DNA from: JBQTII01 sp052387905
GTDB taxonomy: Bacteria > Actinomycetota > Actinomycetes > Sporichthyales > Sporichthyaceae
NCBI GenBank assembly: GCA_052387905.1
Contig: JBQTIR010000011.1
Coordinates: 1-64,000, forward strand
Length of the DNA stretch: 64,000 nt
Direction: 5' to 3'
The stretch's first letter is position 1, and the number at the start of each line of letters is the position of its first letter. This document shows, in pieces, positions 1 through 9,318 of this stretch. The notes beneath the pieces are model-generated. The model saw only the letters and a list, made by a program, of their open reading frames with translations. It searched no databases and was not told the DNA's origin. The position numbers and the translations under genes are program-made.

Positions 1-1822
1 TGTAGGTGTGGCCGAGGCGGGTGGTCCAGCGGTGCCCGTGCTGGATCTGGGTCAGCCTCCAGCCGCCCTTGTGTTTCAACCGGTGGTCGTGTCGGCAGGC
101 GGGGTCGGTGTTCTCGCGGGTGGTGGGACCGCCTTTGGCGTAGTCGAGGAGATGGTCGAGGTCGCAGGTGGACGCGGGCGCGCGACAGCCGACGCCGACG
201 CAGGTCGGGTGATCGAGGGTGATCTGCCGGCTCAGTTCGGCACCGGCGTGGCGGCGCCCGGGGTCCGGGGGTGGGCCGGTGCCCTCGGGTGCGGCGGCCC
301 GGCGGGCGATGTCGCGGATCACGGGCCGCCAGCCCAGCGCCAACGCAGGGTCGGCATTGAAGCGAGCGGCCAGGTCCCCGGTGGTGAGTTCGGTCAGCAG
401 CGACTCGGGGATGACGATGTCCACGATCGCCTTGGAATGGGCCGAGCGCAGGCGGATCCCGCCGGGGCGGGCGGGGGTGAGCCCGGCCCGGAGCAAATGC
501 CCGGCGTCGTCGGTGAGGGCCCAGCGCCACTGCCCCACCCCCAGCCCAGCGACGAGGGTCCGGGCGTGTTCGGCGTGGACCGGTCCCCACCCCGCGAGCT
601 CACCGGGGAGGCGGTCCAGGCCGAGCAACGTGGACAGGCGCACCCGTAGTTCGACCCCGGCCCGCGATGGTGAGGGCAGGTGCGAGGGCGCCGGCGCCGG
701 CGAGCGGGCGGATCGGGGAGCGGGAATGTCCGCGGTGGCTGGTGCCGGGTCCGATTGGTGTCCGGGGCCTGACGAGCCGTCTGAGTCGTCAGACGAGTCG
801 TCTGCTGGGTCCGCGGAGCTACGTGCGGGGTCTGCCGGACTACCTGTGTCCGGAGTCTGGGTGGATGCCGGTTCCTCGGTGCCAGCATGGGCGGCACGCG
901 CGGAGGCCCGGTGGGTGGTGATCCGGGCGGTGGATTCAGCGATCCACTGGGCGACCTGGCCGTCGCTGTCGTCGGGGTCGGGTTCGGGGCAGGTCGCGCT
1001 CAGGTGGGCCAGGATCTGGCGGTCAGTGAGTCCTTCGTAGGTGCCGTCGGTCATCCCGCAGAACAGGTCCGCGCGCAGGTGATCAATCCGGCGCGGGTCC
1101 CCGCCGGCTTTCGCGGCTTTGGCGAGGTTGTCGATGCGCCGGCACGCGGCAGCGACCCGCTCGACGGGGAGTTGGTACCCGGCCAGGTCCGCGGTCCCGT
1201 CGGCGTTGCGGATCCCGGCCACCCGCCGCTCCCGTAGCGCGTTCTCGTAGCGGCGTTGGGCCCAGTCCGGGTCCAGGGCGATCGCGAGGCGTTTGATCTG
1301 CTCGCGCAACTGCCCCGTCGTCAACATCGGATTGGCCGTCAACGCACAGCGCGGCAGCAGGGCGTTGCAGATCCCGTGCGCGTGCTCCTGCGATAGGTCC
1401 GCGGTCCACTCCGCCAGCAGCCGCGCGCGAGGCTCATCGAGTTCCCCGGCCGCCATCGCGGCGTGCAGCTCCGGCAGGCGCACACACACCGACTCCGCGA
1501 GGCCGAGCAAGCTCTCCGCGGCGGTGCGGGTCAGGCCCAGGGCGGCGCGGACCTCGTCCGCGGACCACTCATCCGGGTGATCCATCCGGGCGACGTGATC
1601 GGCGGACCCGGCCTCCCGCAACCCGGCCTCCCACACCGCGGCCAGGACCAGGGCGCGTTGGCGGGCCTGCGCGCGGTACTGGGCCTTGAGGACCGTGACG
1701 ATGTCGAACCCGGTCAGGTCCGCCCACTCCGTCCCCGCGAGGTCGGCAGGCACGAACCCCCCGAGCGGGAAACCCGCCGAGGTGCCCGCCGAGATGCCCG
1801 GATAGGCCTGCGTTGCCTGCAT
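1..1822 (-). CDS. 13E12-type DUF222/HNH endonuclease domain protein (C-terminus off the left edge)
   Basis: Reading from an ATG at 1822 the frame stays open to the window edge (about 607 codons), so the C-terminus is missing. The N-terminal half is the alpha-helical DUF222 region, followed by an Asp/Ser/Pro-rich linker near residues 290-370. Near residues 545-590 lies an HNH nuclease motif: C-x-G-C, C-DLDH, G-G-T, N and CRHDHRLKH, with the paired Cys expected to bind zinc. Actinobacterial genomes carry many copies of this family; a role in mobile introns or DNA recombination is assumed but undemonstrated. The 5' end lies in a tandem repeat that supplies alternative MQATQ starts upstream (see 1812-2041). 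I see no clear Shine-Dalgarno at 1822. Confidence 0.85.
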   Translation of the reverse strand, partial: MQATQAYPGISAGTSAGFPLGGFVPADLAGTEWADLTGFDIVTVLKAQYRAQARQRALVLAAVWEAGLREAGSADHVARMDHPDEWSADEVRAALGLTRTAAESLLGLAESVCVRLPELHAAMAAGELDEPRARLLAEWTADLSQEHAHGICNALLPRCALTANPMLTTGQLREQIKRLAIALDPDWAQRRYENALRERRVAGIRNADGTADLAGYQLPVERVAAACRRIDNLAKAAKAGGDPRRIDHLRADLFCGMTDGTYEGLTDRQILAHLSATCPEPDPDDSDGQVAQWIAESTARITTHRASARAAHAGTEEPASTQTPDTGSPADPARSSADPADDSSDDSDGSSGPGHQSDPAPATADIPAPRSARSPAPAPSHLPSPSRAGVELRVRLSTLLGLDRLPGELAGWGPVHAEHARTLVAGLGVGQWRWALTDDAGHLLRAGLTPARPGGIRLRSAHSKAIVDIVIPESLLTELTTGDLAARFNADPALALGWRPVIRDIARRAAAPEGTGPPPDPGRRHAGAELSRQITLDHPTCVGVGCRAPASTCDLDHLLDYAKGGPTTRENTDPACRHDHRLKHKGGWRLTQIQHGHRWTTRLGHTY

Positions 1823-2041
1823 GCCGCTCACGCTAGAGGGACCCACCGACAGTTCCCGTTTCGACAGGGTCCGTTGATGGCGCCGTCGGTTACGGCCTGC
1901 TGGGTTGCCTGCATACCGCTCACGCTAGAGGGGGCCACCGACAATTCTGGTTCCGGCAGCGGTCCGTCGGGGACGCCGTCGATCACGCGGAGCTGCGTTG
2001 CCTGCATACCGTTCACGCTAGAGGGGCGCACCGACAGTTCC
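1812..2041 (-). repeat. 92-93 bp tandem repeat, 2.5 copies, duplicating the 5' end of the DUF222 gene
   Basis: A 45-bp core recurs at 1812-1856, 1904-1948 and 1997-2041. The spacers between cores are diverged but clearly related. Read on the minus strand each core encodes ELSVxPSSVxGMQATQ, i.e. the start codon and first residues of the downstream gene. The spacing is 93 bp between the two outer copies but 92 bp to the innermost one. As a result a 76-codon frame starting at 2058 (MAAFSAELSV) drops out of register before it reaches the DUF222 frame. Confidence 0.85.
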
Positions 2042-2392
2042 GCCGAGAAAGCGGCCACGTGAGGCTCCTGCAGATCACAGTTCGATCACATCAATCTGAC
2101 GAAACATCAGAACCGCTGAAACCGCGACCACCGCAGCGAAACCCATGCCGACCTGACCCTGTCACGCCGAGCCCAGCCATCACCCGCACCACCCCCGGCA
2201 CCAGCCACTGCTCTTCCCGGTGGCAAGCCCGACCCGGACCGCAGGCGCCCCCGGGCGCCGAGGACCGGCAGCGGGCGCGGCAGCAACTCTCTGACGGGAT
2301 CACCCCTCCCTCCGCGACAACTCCGGCCCGTGGGTGGCCGCCTGCCGGTGGCAGGGCTGGCGCGAAGGGCGCCCCCGCGCCAGGCTGGACCT
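2042..2392. other. intergenic region upstream of the flavin oxidoreductase gene
   Basis: No convincing gene is seen. The one structure noted is an 8-bp inverted repeat (CTGGCGCG at 2357-2364, CGCGCCAG at 2376-2383) ending 9 bp before the next start codon. It could form a hairpin in the mRNA leader. No clear promoter hexamers were recognised. Confidence 0.5.
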
Positions 2393-3010
2393 ATGAGTGC
2401 TGGATTCTCCGCCGACCAACGCGCGCTGCAGGACCGCTTCGACACCCGCCGGCTGGCAGACCGGATCGACGGCATTCTGGTCAGCGATCAGCTCAGCGAC
2501 TCTGACGCGGAGTTCATTTCCCGGCTGGACATGTTCTTCCTGGCCACGGCTGACGCCCAGGGCCGACCTACCTGCTCGTACAAGGGCGGAGCGCCGGGCT
2601 TCGTGCGGGTCCTGGACCCGCACACGCTCGCCTTCCCGAGCTATGACGGCAACGGGATGTACCTCTCCGCGGGGAACCTTCGCGCCAATCCCGAGGTCGG
2701 CCTGCTGTTCCTCGACCTGACGGCGGGTCACCGGATGCGGGTGGACGGCACGGCGAGCATCGACTTCACCGACCCGCTGCTCGCGGACTTTCCCGAGGCG
2801 CAGTTCGTCGTGCGCGTGCGGACGCGGGCGGTGTATCCGAACTGCCCGCGTTATCTCCACCGCTACGTCCTGGAGGAGCCCTCTGCATTCGTGCCCGAAT
2901 CGGGCCTTCCGACCCCGGTGCCGGAATGGAAGACCATGGCGTGGTCCGCTGACGTCTTGCCGGCCGACGATCCGGCACGAGATCCGGCCCGCGAAGTCCG
3001 CGGACGTTAG
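2393..3010 (+). CDS. pyridoxamine 5'-phosphate oxidase-like FMN-binding protein
   Basis: A 205-aa protein with the split-barrel flavin-binding fold of the PPOX family. The core runs from about residue 40 (FFLATADAQGRPTCSYKGG) through the strand YLSAGNLRANPEVGLLFLDL, followed by a regularly spaced strand pattern including RMRVDGTASI. Related actinobacterial proteins bind FMN or F420 and act as oxidoreductases of unknown substrate; nothing here fixes the substrate. The ATG at 2393 is chosen because family homology begins soon after it; an in-frame upstream extension exists but looks non-coding. The gene is convergent with the exonuclease gene and the two stop codons overlap. Confidence 0.82.
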   Translation: MSAGFSADQRALQDRFDTRRLADRIDGILVSDQLSDSDAEFISRLDMFFLATADAQGRPTCSYKGGAPGFVRVLDPHTLAFPSYDGNGMYLSAGNLRANPEVGLLFLDLTAGHRMRVDGTASIDFTDPLLADFPEAQFVVRVRTRAVYPNCPRYLHRYVLEEPSAFVPESGLPTPVPEWKTMAWSADVLPADDPARDPAREVRGR

Positions 3011-3933
3011 CGCCGTGCCGCCAGGACATTGAGCAGCCGGTTGAGCGGAGATTCCAGACCCCACCGCTCGGACAACGCGAGCAGGGCCTCGGGATCTCGG
3101 GGGATCGACGGCAGCGAGCAGTCCAGCGAAGGCAAGGCGATGTCGCGTACGACGTTGACGACGGCCGGTGCAACGGCCAGATAAGCGCCCGCCGCGACGA
3201 GCTTGCGGCGCACGGCGGGAGAAAGCGCGGAGCCGGGATCAGCCGTGGCGGCGGCAATGCCCGCAAGGTCGCCGTAGCTGCTGACCAACGCGGCCGCGGT
3301 CTTGTCCCCGACCCCGGCGACGCCGGGCAGGCCGTCGGAGGCATCCCCGCGCAGGGTCGCGAACGCGGCGTAGGCGCGTCCAGGGATGGCGTACTTGGCG
3401 CTCACCGCGGACTCGTCGACGATCTCCAGATTGCGAATGCCCTTGGCGATGTAGAGCACCCGCACGCCCCGGCCGTCGTCGACGAGCTGGAACAGATCCC
3501 GGTCGCCGGTGACGATGTCGACCTCACCGGGGGCGTTCGTCGCCAGCGTGCCGATGACGTCGTCGGCTTCGAACCCGGCCGCTTCGGCCCGTGCGATGCC
3601 CAGCGCGTCCAGGACCGCGTAGATCACCGGTACCTGCGGGGTGAGCAGGTCCGGGATCTCCTCGGCGTCCACCTGCCCTGGCGGCGCCTCAGCAGCGACG
3701 CGATGCGCCTTGTACGAGGGCAACGCGTCGACGCGGAACTGGGGGCGCCAATCGGCGTCGAAGCAGGCGATCAGATCACTGGGCCGGCGCTGGGTCACCA
3801 GGGTCGAGACGAAGTCCAGGAAACCGCGGACCGCGTTCACCGGGGCGCCGTCGGGGGCGGTGACGGTATCGGGGATACCGAAAAACGCGCGGAAGTACAT
3901 CGACGGGGCATCGAGCAGCATCAGTCGGGACAC
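3007..3933 (-). CDS. 5'-3' exonuclease (FEN/PIN family, standalone)
   Basis: A 308-aa protein resembling the 5'-nuclease domain of DNA polymerase I but encoded alone. It has the acidic metal-binding residues of the PIN-like fold (LLDAPSMYFRAF at the N-terminus, ACFDAD, GFEADDVIGTLA, VTGDRDLFQLVD) followed by the helix-3-turn-helix DNA-binding segment (GDASDGLPGVAGVGDKTAA). This family removes 5' flaps and RNA primers. Actinobacteria often carry such a gene in addition to polA, consistent with a repair or Okazaki-fragment role. All expected acidic residues appear to be present. Confidence 0.92.
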   Translation of the reverse strand: MSRLMLLDAPSMYFRAFFGIPDTVTAPDGAPVNAVRGFLDFVSTLVTQRRPSDLIACFDADWRPQFRVDALPSYKAHRVAAEAPPGQVDAEEIPDLLTPQVPVIYAVLDALGIARAEAAGFEADDVIGTLATNAPGEVDIVTGDRDLFQLVDDGRGVRVLYIAKGIRNLEIVDESAVSAKYAIPGRAYAAFATLRGDASDGLPGVAGVGDKTAAALVSSYGDLAGIAAATADPGSALSPAVRRKLVAAGAYLAVAPAVVNVVRDIALPSLDCSLPSIPRDPEALLALSERWGLESPLNRLLNVLAARR

Positions 3934-3975
3934 GAGCCGCAGCCTGCCAGAGCGCTCAGGTGGCAGGATCGGAGC

Positions 3976-5091
3976 ATGACGTCACCCGCCGACTTCGCCG
4001 CCCGCCTGCACCGGGCCGCCACCGCCACCGCAGCGGCCGGCCTGGATGCCCTGCTGATCACCCCCGGACCCGACCTGCGCTACCTGACCGGCTATGTCGC
4101 CAAACCGCTGGAGCGGTTGACGTGCCTCGTGCTCCCGGCCGTCGGCGAGCCCGTCCTGGTCGTGCCGTTTCTGGAGCGCCCTGCTGCCGAGGCGGCCGGC
4201 GTCAGCGCGCTCGGGCTGGCGATCGCGGACTGGCAGGAGACCGACGACCCGATCGCCCTGGTACGGACGCTGTTGCCTAGCGGGGCGCGGCGCTACGGCG
4301 TCGACGATCACATGTGGGCGGAGAAGGTGCTGCGTCTGCGCGCCGGAATCCCGGACGTCGAGCAGGCACTGGCCGGCGCTGTGCTGCGCGAGTTGCGCAT
4401 CCGCAAGACCGCCGCCGAGATCCAAGCGCTGCGCGACGCCGGCGCGGCCATCGACCGGGTGCACGCCCGGATGGGGGAATGGCTACGGGTCGGACGCACC
4501 GAGCGTGAGGTGGGCCGCGACATCGCCGAGGCGATCGTGGCCGAGGGACATGTGCGGGCCGACTTCGTCATCGTCGGCTCCGGGCCGAACGGGGCGAGCC
4601 CGCACCACGACGTCTCGGACCGGGTGATTCAGGCCGGGGACGCGGTGGTCGTCGACATCGGCGGCACCACCGAGGACGGGTACTGCTCGGACGAGACCCG
4701 GATGTACTCCCTCGGGGCGCCCGATGCCGAGTTCCTGCGTTACTACGACGTCCTGCTGGCGGCCCAGATCGCCGCTTGCGAGGCCGTCAAGCCGGGGATG
4801 AGTGCGCAGGACCTGGACCGCGTCGCCCGCGACGTCATCGCGGCAGCCGGGTACGGCGAGTTCTTCGTGCACCGCACCGGCCACGGGATCGGGCTGGAAG
4901 GCCACGAGCACCCTTACATCGTCGAGGGCAACAGCGAGACCCTGGAGGCAGGCATGGCGTTCTCCGTCGAGCCGGGGATCTACCTACCCGGCCGGCACGG
5001 CGCCCGCATCGAAGACATCGTCATATGCACCGAATCCGGTGGAGAACGGGTAAATCACCGGCCCCGTGAGCTGGTCGTGCTGGAGGCTTAG
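3976..5091 (+). CDS. Xaa-Pro peptidase family protein (M24B)
   Basis: A 371-aa protein with an N-terminal creatinase-like domain (LLITPGPDLRYLTGY) and a C-terminal pita-bread metallopeptidase domain. The five M24 metal ligands are visible in order: D in VVDIGG, D in CSDETRMY, H in HRTGHGIGLEGHE, E in FSVEPGIY and E in ARIEDIV. It should remove N-terminal residues next to proline, or cleave Xaa-Pro dipeptides, in the cytoplasm with two Mn or Co ions. The ATG at 3976 follows GGAG closely, and upstream in-frame sequence is antisense to the exonuclease gene. The secreted protease gene starts 3 bp downstream, so the pair may be cotranscribed. Confidence 0.93.
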   Translation: MTSPADFAARLHRAATATAAAGLDALLITPGPDLRYLTGYVAKPLERLTCLVLPAVGEPVLVVPFLERPAAEAAGVSALGLAIADWQETDDPIALVRTLLPSGARRYGVDDHMWAEKVLRLRAGIPDVEQALAGAVLRELRIRKTAAEIQALRDAGAAIDRVHARMGEWLRVGRTEREVGRDIAEAIVAEGHVRADFVIVGSGPNGASPHHDVSDRVIQAGDAVVVDIGGTTEDGYCSDETRMYSLGAPDAEFLRYYDVLLAAQIAACEAVKPGMSAQDLDRVARDVIAAAGYGEFFVHRTGHGIGLEGHEHPYIVEGNSETLEAGMAFSVEPGIYLPGRHGARIEDIVICTESGGERVNHRPRELVVLEA

Positions 5092-5094
5092 CAG

Positions 5095-7401
5095 ATGTAT
5101 CGCGTGCGAGCGGTCGCGAGCGGTGCTGCGCTGAGCCTGCTCGCCGCCGTCCTGGGCGCGAGCGGAGCGGCCCAGGCGGGAGCCGGACCGCAGCTCGCAC
5201 CACCGCTCGCGGACCTGGTCTCCGACGTGGAGCACTTCGCCGAGGCAGCCCATTACCCGCTCGCCCCCGGCACGGGTGCGGTGCTCGCCGCGTGGAAGCA
5301 GACCCCAGCCGGCGCGGCTCAGTTCGCCCGGCCGGCGACGGGCACAGCGGGCACTCCCGCGGAGGGCACTCGGCGGCTGTGGCTCTCGCTCGACGACGTC
5401 GCGGATCAGGTGTATCTCAAGGAGTACACGCTGCGCGGGGTCGGCACGGGCATCGAGGTCTGGGTGGCCAGCGGCCTCGGCCCCGGCGGGGTGATCGGCA
5501 CGGACTTCCCGGCGACGGACTGCCGAAAGGTCATCGCCAACTCCACCACGGTGACCGATGCCCAGGTGCGCTCCCTGGTCCGTGCCTACGACACGACGAT
5601 GCTGCCGAAGCTGTCCAAGGCCTTCTCGGTGGCGCCCGAACGCGACGGCGCGCGCAGTGAACAGAGCGGCTTCACCGCCGGGATGGACTTCTCCGGCGAT
5701 GGCGACAAGGTCGTCACCTTGGTCGACAACATTCGTGACCCGAACTTCTACGACTTCCCGACGAATCAGACCTACATCGCCGGGTTCTTCTCCCGGCAGT
5801 TCAACGAGCTGACCGACCGCAACGTGATGACGATCGACGCCTTCGACTGGGCACATCGCACGGGAGCGAATCCGACGGATGAGCCCACTACGGATCTGTG
5901 CAGCAGCCGGCCGGCCCGCCCGCAGCTCTACGAGGGGATCTTCGCCCACGAATATCAGCACCTGCTGCAGTACTACACCGACCCCGCCGAGGTCACCTTT
6001 CTCAACGAGGGGCTCTCGGACTACGCGCTGACCGTCACCGGGTACGGCGAGCCTGAGCGGTCGGTGTTCCAGCGCGGGTTCGAGAGCCACATCGTGTGTT
6101 TCCAGGGTTTCGGCACCGTCACCACACGGTTCAACCCCAACGCGCGCGAGTGCGGCGGACCGCAGAACTCGTTGACGCTGTGGGGCGACGAGGGTCCGGG
6201 CGCGCAGATCCTCGCCGACTACGGCGTGGTGTGGGCGTTCCTGCTGTTCCTGCGGGACCGCTACGGCGACCCGATGGTGGAATCGATTCACCGCGACGGC
6301 AAACGCCGCGGACTGGCCGGCATCGCGTCCGCGCTGCGCAAGGTGGACCCCGGCGCCAAGCTCACCGACGTCCTGCACGACTTCCAGGTGATGCTGCTCC
6401 TGGATAAGGCCGTGGGCGGCGAGGGAGGCCGGGTCACCGGGATTGCCCGCTCCCGCGTCATCTCACCGAGCTTGAACTCGGAGTTGAACCTGGACAACCC
6501 TGCCGCGTACGCAGCGCCGGGGGTCGCCCCCAACGGTGCGGACTACGTGCCGTTACGCGGGTCGGGCACCGGTTTCCTCGCGGGAGCCGACCTCACAGCG
6601 CTGCGCTTCGACGGTCAACGCACGCTCGCCCCGATCCCGGTCCCGTGGTCGGTGGCGCCTCGCATCCCGCTGACCCCGCCGTCGCTGACTCCGGGCGCGC
6701 AGGTGCCGGCTGGGGCACTGGACAACCCGGCGCTGTTCTCGGGCAACACCAGCCGGCTGGACTCCACCGCCGTGTTCGCCGCCACGGTCCCGCTCGACAA
6801 CCCGATGTTCAGCTTTCTGAGCCTGCATCACCTTGAGGCCGGCGCGGACTACGGCTACACCGTCGTGTCCACCGACGGCGGCGCCTCCTTCAGCTCGTTG
6901 AGCAACGCGGCCACGACGCGGGTGAGAGCGCCGGCGCCGGCGGGCAACGCACTGACCGGCACTTCCGTGGTGCCGGTCCCGATGACCTTCGATCTGACCG
7001 CGTTCGCCGGGAAGAAGGTCCTGCTGGGCTTCCGGCACGTCTCCGATGCTGCGGTCAACGAGGGGGGCTGGTACATCGACGACGTCCGCCTCGGCGATCG
7101 CCTGATCAGCGATGGCAGTTCCTTGGACGGGCTGCGGCCCTACAGCGCCGCCAGTGCGGTCAAGGTACGCCCCTGGACGATCACGATCGTCGGGCTGGAC
7201 AGCGAGAATCGCCGTGCGCACGTCATTCCCTTCACCGGCACCTACGCTGCCCGGTTGGGCCCGGCGCAGTTGCGGGCGCTGAAGTCCTACCCCAGGCTCG
7301 TGGCGGTCATCAGCCACGATGATCCGTCCGAGTCGCTGCTGACGTATGCGCAGTACGCGCTGACAGTCAACGGGCTCACCCAACTGGGTGGGCGGGGCTG
7401 A
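5095..7401 (+). CDS. secreted zinc metallopeptidase with immune-inhibitor-A-like C-terminal module
   Basis: A 768-aa exported protein. Residues 1-28 form a Sec signal peptide ending at AQA. The catalytic motif is HEYQH near residue 285 (EGIFAHEYQHLLQYY), followed by the downstream glutamate in FLNEGLSDYA, a gluzincin-type zinc site. The C-terminal third has a beta-sandwich segment with GWYIDDVRLGD, as in M6/immune-inhibitor-A and MAM-like modules. Substrates are unknown; extracellular protein degradation is likely. The Shine-Dalgarno GGAGG lies inside the end of the preceding peptidase gene, implying translational coupling. Its 3' end overlaps the convergent GT87-type gene by 26 bp. M6 versus M30-like assignment is uncertain. 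Confidence 0.85.
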   Translation: MYRVRAVASGAALSLLAAVLGASGAAQAGAGPQLAPPLADLVSDVEHFAEAAHYPLAPGTGAVLAAWKQTPAGAAQFARPATGTAGTPAEGTRRLWLSLDDVADQVYLKEYTLRGVGTGIEVWVASGLGPGGVIGTDFPATDCRKVIANSTTVTDAQVRSLVRAYDTTMLPKLSKAFSVAPERDGARSEQSGFTAGMDFSGDGDKVVTLVDNIRDPNFYDFPTNQTYIAGFFSRQFNELTDRNVMTIDAFDWAHRTGANPTDEPTTDLCSSRPARPQLYEGIFAHEYQHLLQYYTDPAEVTFLNEGLSDYALTVTGYGEPERSVFQRGFESHIVCFQGFGTVTTRFNPNARECGGPQNSLTLWGDEGPGAQILADYGVVWAFLLFLRDRYGDPMVESIHRDGKRRGLAGIASALRKVDPGAKLTDVLHDFQVMLLLDKAVGGEGGRVTGIARSRVISPSLNSELNLDNPAAYAAPGVAPNGADYVPLRGSGTGFLAGADLTALRFDGQRTLAPIPVPWSVAPRIPLTPPSLTPGAQVPAGALDNPALFSGNTSRLDSTAVFAATVPLDNPMFSFLSLHHLEAGADYGYTVVSTDGGASFSSLSNAATTRVRAPAPAGNALTGTSVVPVPMTFDLTAFAGKKVLLGFRHVSDAAVNEGGWYIDDVRLGDRLISDGSSLDGLRPYSAASAVKVRPWTITIVGLDSENRRAHVIPFTGTYAARLGPAQLRALKSYPRLVAVISHDDPSESLLTYAQYALTVNGLTQLGGRG

Positions 7402-8836
7402 TCCCGGCCGGGCACACAGCGCGGGCCGCCGTCCGCGACCGCAGGTAGGCGGCGGCGATCACGAGCGTCGCGGCCCCGCCGTAGGCCCACTGCTGCATCA
7501 GCGAGTTGTCGACGCCCAGATGCGCCGCCTGGTAGACGGGGTACCCCGCGGCCGCGACTGCGAGCCACTCGGGCCGATCGGAAAGCACCACGAGCGCGAC
7601 GATCAGCAGTCCGTACCAGGGCTGGCTCGGCCCGACCAGGACGAAGGCCGAACCGGTGACGAGCAGGGCATCGGCAGGGGACACCGCACCGCCGGCCCGG
7701 CGCCACACCAGTGCCGCGATCACCGCACCGACCCCCACGGCGAGGGCGGGTGCGAGCGCGTCCGGGACGACGAGTCGCATCACCCCGAAGCGTTGCTCGC
7801 CGGAGTAGCCCTCCTCCTCGAGATATCCGGGCAGGTATCCCAGAACGTCAGTGCCGACCGCGATGACGTGGGGCAGGTAGGTCAGTGCGAACAGGGCTGC
7901 GGCGGCGCCGAGCAGGAGGTGACCGCGCCGGATCAGCAGCGCCGGCGCAATCAGCACCGGGACGAACTTCACCGCGACGGCAGCGCCGAAGAGGGCGCCG
8001 GCGCCGACCAGACGCCGTCTGCTCGGGGCGCCGCGCGCACCGGCGAGCAGGCCGAACATGGCGACCAGCAGCAGGACGGCGAACACGTCGATGTGGGCGT
8101 TGTTCGAGGCCTCCAACCACACCACGGGACACCAGGTCCACCACACCGCAGCGCGGGGGTCTGCACCCGCGCGGTGCCGGGCCCACATCAACGCGGCCCC
8201 GACGGCGACGGCGACCAGCGCGAGGGCGATCTGCAGGGAGATCACGCGGTGCTCGGCGGGGGAGAGGTAGTGCAGGCCGAGGAAAGCGGCCTCAGCAACG
8301 GGCGGGTAGATCGTGTTGACGTTCGGCCGGTTGATCTGGGTGCAGTCGCGGGGCACCCCCGCTGTCGTGCACCGGTCGGTGCGCCGGTCGGTGACGGCCG
8401 CTGCGACCTGCTCCGGGGTGCGGTCATCGACGGGGAACAGTTCCGGGTCCCGCAGGGCGGCCAGTGCCGGATCCAACGGGGTGTAGCGGTACGGGTCGAT
8501 GCCGGCGGCCTGGACCTTGCCATCCCAGAGGTAGCGCCAGAAATCGTCGGTGGTGGTGGGGGAGAACCCGAGCGCGATCGCCTGCAGCAGGGCGCCCCCG
8601 GCCAGGCTCGCCGCCAGGGACGTGCGCAGTGGCAGGCGACGCACGACCAACGCGCCGGCGACGAACACCACGCTCGCACCGGCATAGAGCACCAGGACCC
8701 GGCGGGCCCCGTCCGGGCCGGGGTCGCCCATCGACAGCGCCGCCAGCAGGAAGGCGACCTGGGCGCCGAGCAGCGCCAGCGCGAGGAGCACCCAGGAGCG
8801 GACCGTCGTCACTGCGTAGCTCGCGTACGGTGACAT
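7376..8836 (-). CDS. GT87/GT-C type polyprenol-phosphate-mannose-dependent mannosyltransferase, putative
   Basis: A 486-aa polytopic membrane protein with about 10-12 hydrophobic helices. After the first helices comes the acidic loop TTTDDFWRYLWDGKVQAAG, the kind of motif GT-C enzymes use to bind a lipid-linked sugar donor, followed by the characteristic DPYRYTP and later PSQPWYGL. Family members transfer mannose from polyprenol-phosphate-mannose to lipoglycans or surface polymers on the outer face of the membrane. It is the last gene of the six-gene minus operon, starting 7 bp after the small membrane protein stop. The donor synthase candidate is encoded at 19489 in this window. The acceptor is unknown. 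Confidence 0.82.
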   Translation of the reverse strand: MSPYASYAVTTVRSWVLLALALLGAQVAFLLAALSMGDPGPDGARRVLVLYAGASVVFVAGALVVRRLPLRTSLAASLAGGALLQAIALGFSPTTTDDFWRYLWDGKVQAAGIDPYRYTPLDPALAALRDPELFPVDDRTPEQVAAAVTDRRTDRCTTAGVPRDCTQINRPNVNTIYPPVAEAAFLGLHYLSPAEHRVISLQIALALVAVAVGAALMWARHRAGADPRAAVWWTWCPVVWLEASNNAHIDVFAVLLLVAMFGLLAGARGAPSRRRLVGAGALFGAAVAVKFVPVLIAPALLIRRGHLLLGAAAALFALTYLPHVIAVGTDVLGYLPGYLEEEGYSGEQRFGVMRLVVPDALAPALAVGVGAVIAALVWRRAGGAVSPADALLVTGSAFVLVGPSQPWYGLLIVALVVLSDRPEWLAVAAAGYPVYQAAHLGVDNSLMQQWAYGGAATLVIAAAYLRSRTAARAVCPAGISPAHPVG

Positions 8837-8843
8837 GGTCCGC

Positions 8844-9317
8844 TCACGCTCCTCGCTCGTTCCTCGCTCGCTCGCGTCGCGTACGGTGACCCACCACCAA
8901 CAACCGTGCCAGGTACCAGGTCAGGGAGATGCCCGCCAGCACCGCGGTGACCACGAGCCAGTGGCCGAGGTAGGCGTCCGTCGAGCGCAAGGTCTTGCTC
9001 TCGAAGGAAGTGGCCTTGCCGAGGATGACCGGGGAGTAGACGACCAGCATGATCGCCGAGATCGCCGCCGGGATCCGGATGAAGTTGATCCACGCGACCC
9101 GGCCGGGATGCCGGCGCCACCACCGGACCAGGAGTGCGTCGGCGCCGATGTAGGCGAGCACGACGAGCCCGTCGTGCAGGATCGCGGCGCCGGCGAACCA
9201 CGTGAGGACCTCCACCGGTCGCTCGTCGAGCAAGGGACCGAAGGCAATGACGGCGACGGCGAAACTGGCCAGCGAGACGAGCAGGTGTGCCGGATGCGCG
9301 CCGTAGAACTTGCGCAT
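8844..9317 (-). CDS. small four-helix membrane protein of the molybdoenzyme/glycosyltransferase operon
   Basis: A 157-aa protein with four predicted membrane helices (LLVSLASFAVAVIAF, ILHDGLVVLAYIG, IRIPAAISAIMLVVY, LVVTAVLAGISLTWYLA). The start MRKFYGAHPAHLL lies 1 bp after the stop of the cytochrome b-molybdopterin gene. Three or four His residues (GAHPAH, AILHDG, LGHWLV) could bind haem or a partner, but this is only suggestive. No family is recognised. The C-terminal tail (RTRRERARNERGA) is encoded by GCTCGC-rich low-complexity DNA and may be unreliable. Position suggests a membrane partner of the molybdoenzyme or of the glycosyltransferase. Confidence 0.7.
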   Translation of the reverse strand: MRKFYGAHPAHLLVSLASFAVAVIAFGPLLDERPVEVLTWFAGAAILHDGLVVLAYIGADALLVRWWRRHPGRVAWINFIRIPAAISAIMLVVYSPVILGKATSFESKTLRSTDAYLGHWLVVTAVLAGISLTWYLARLLVVGHRTRRERARNERGA

Positions 9318-9318
9318 C

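Noticed and set aside
8836..8895. GCTCGC-rich repeats here and at 22421-22500
   Set aside because: They are low-complexity intergenic sequence common in high-GC actinobacteria, with no defined repeat unit or element ends.
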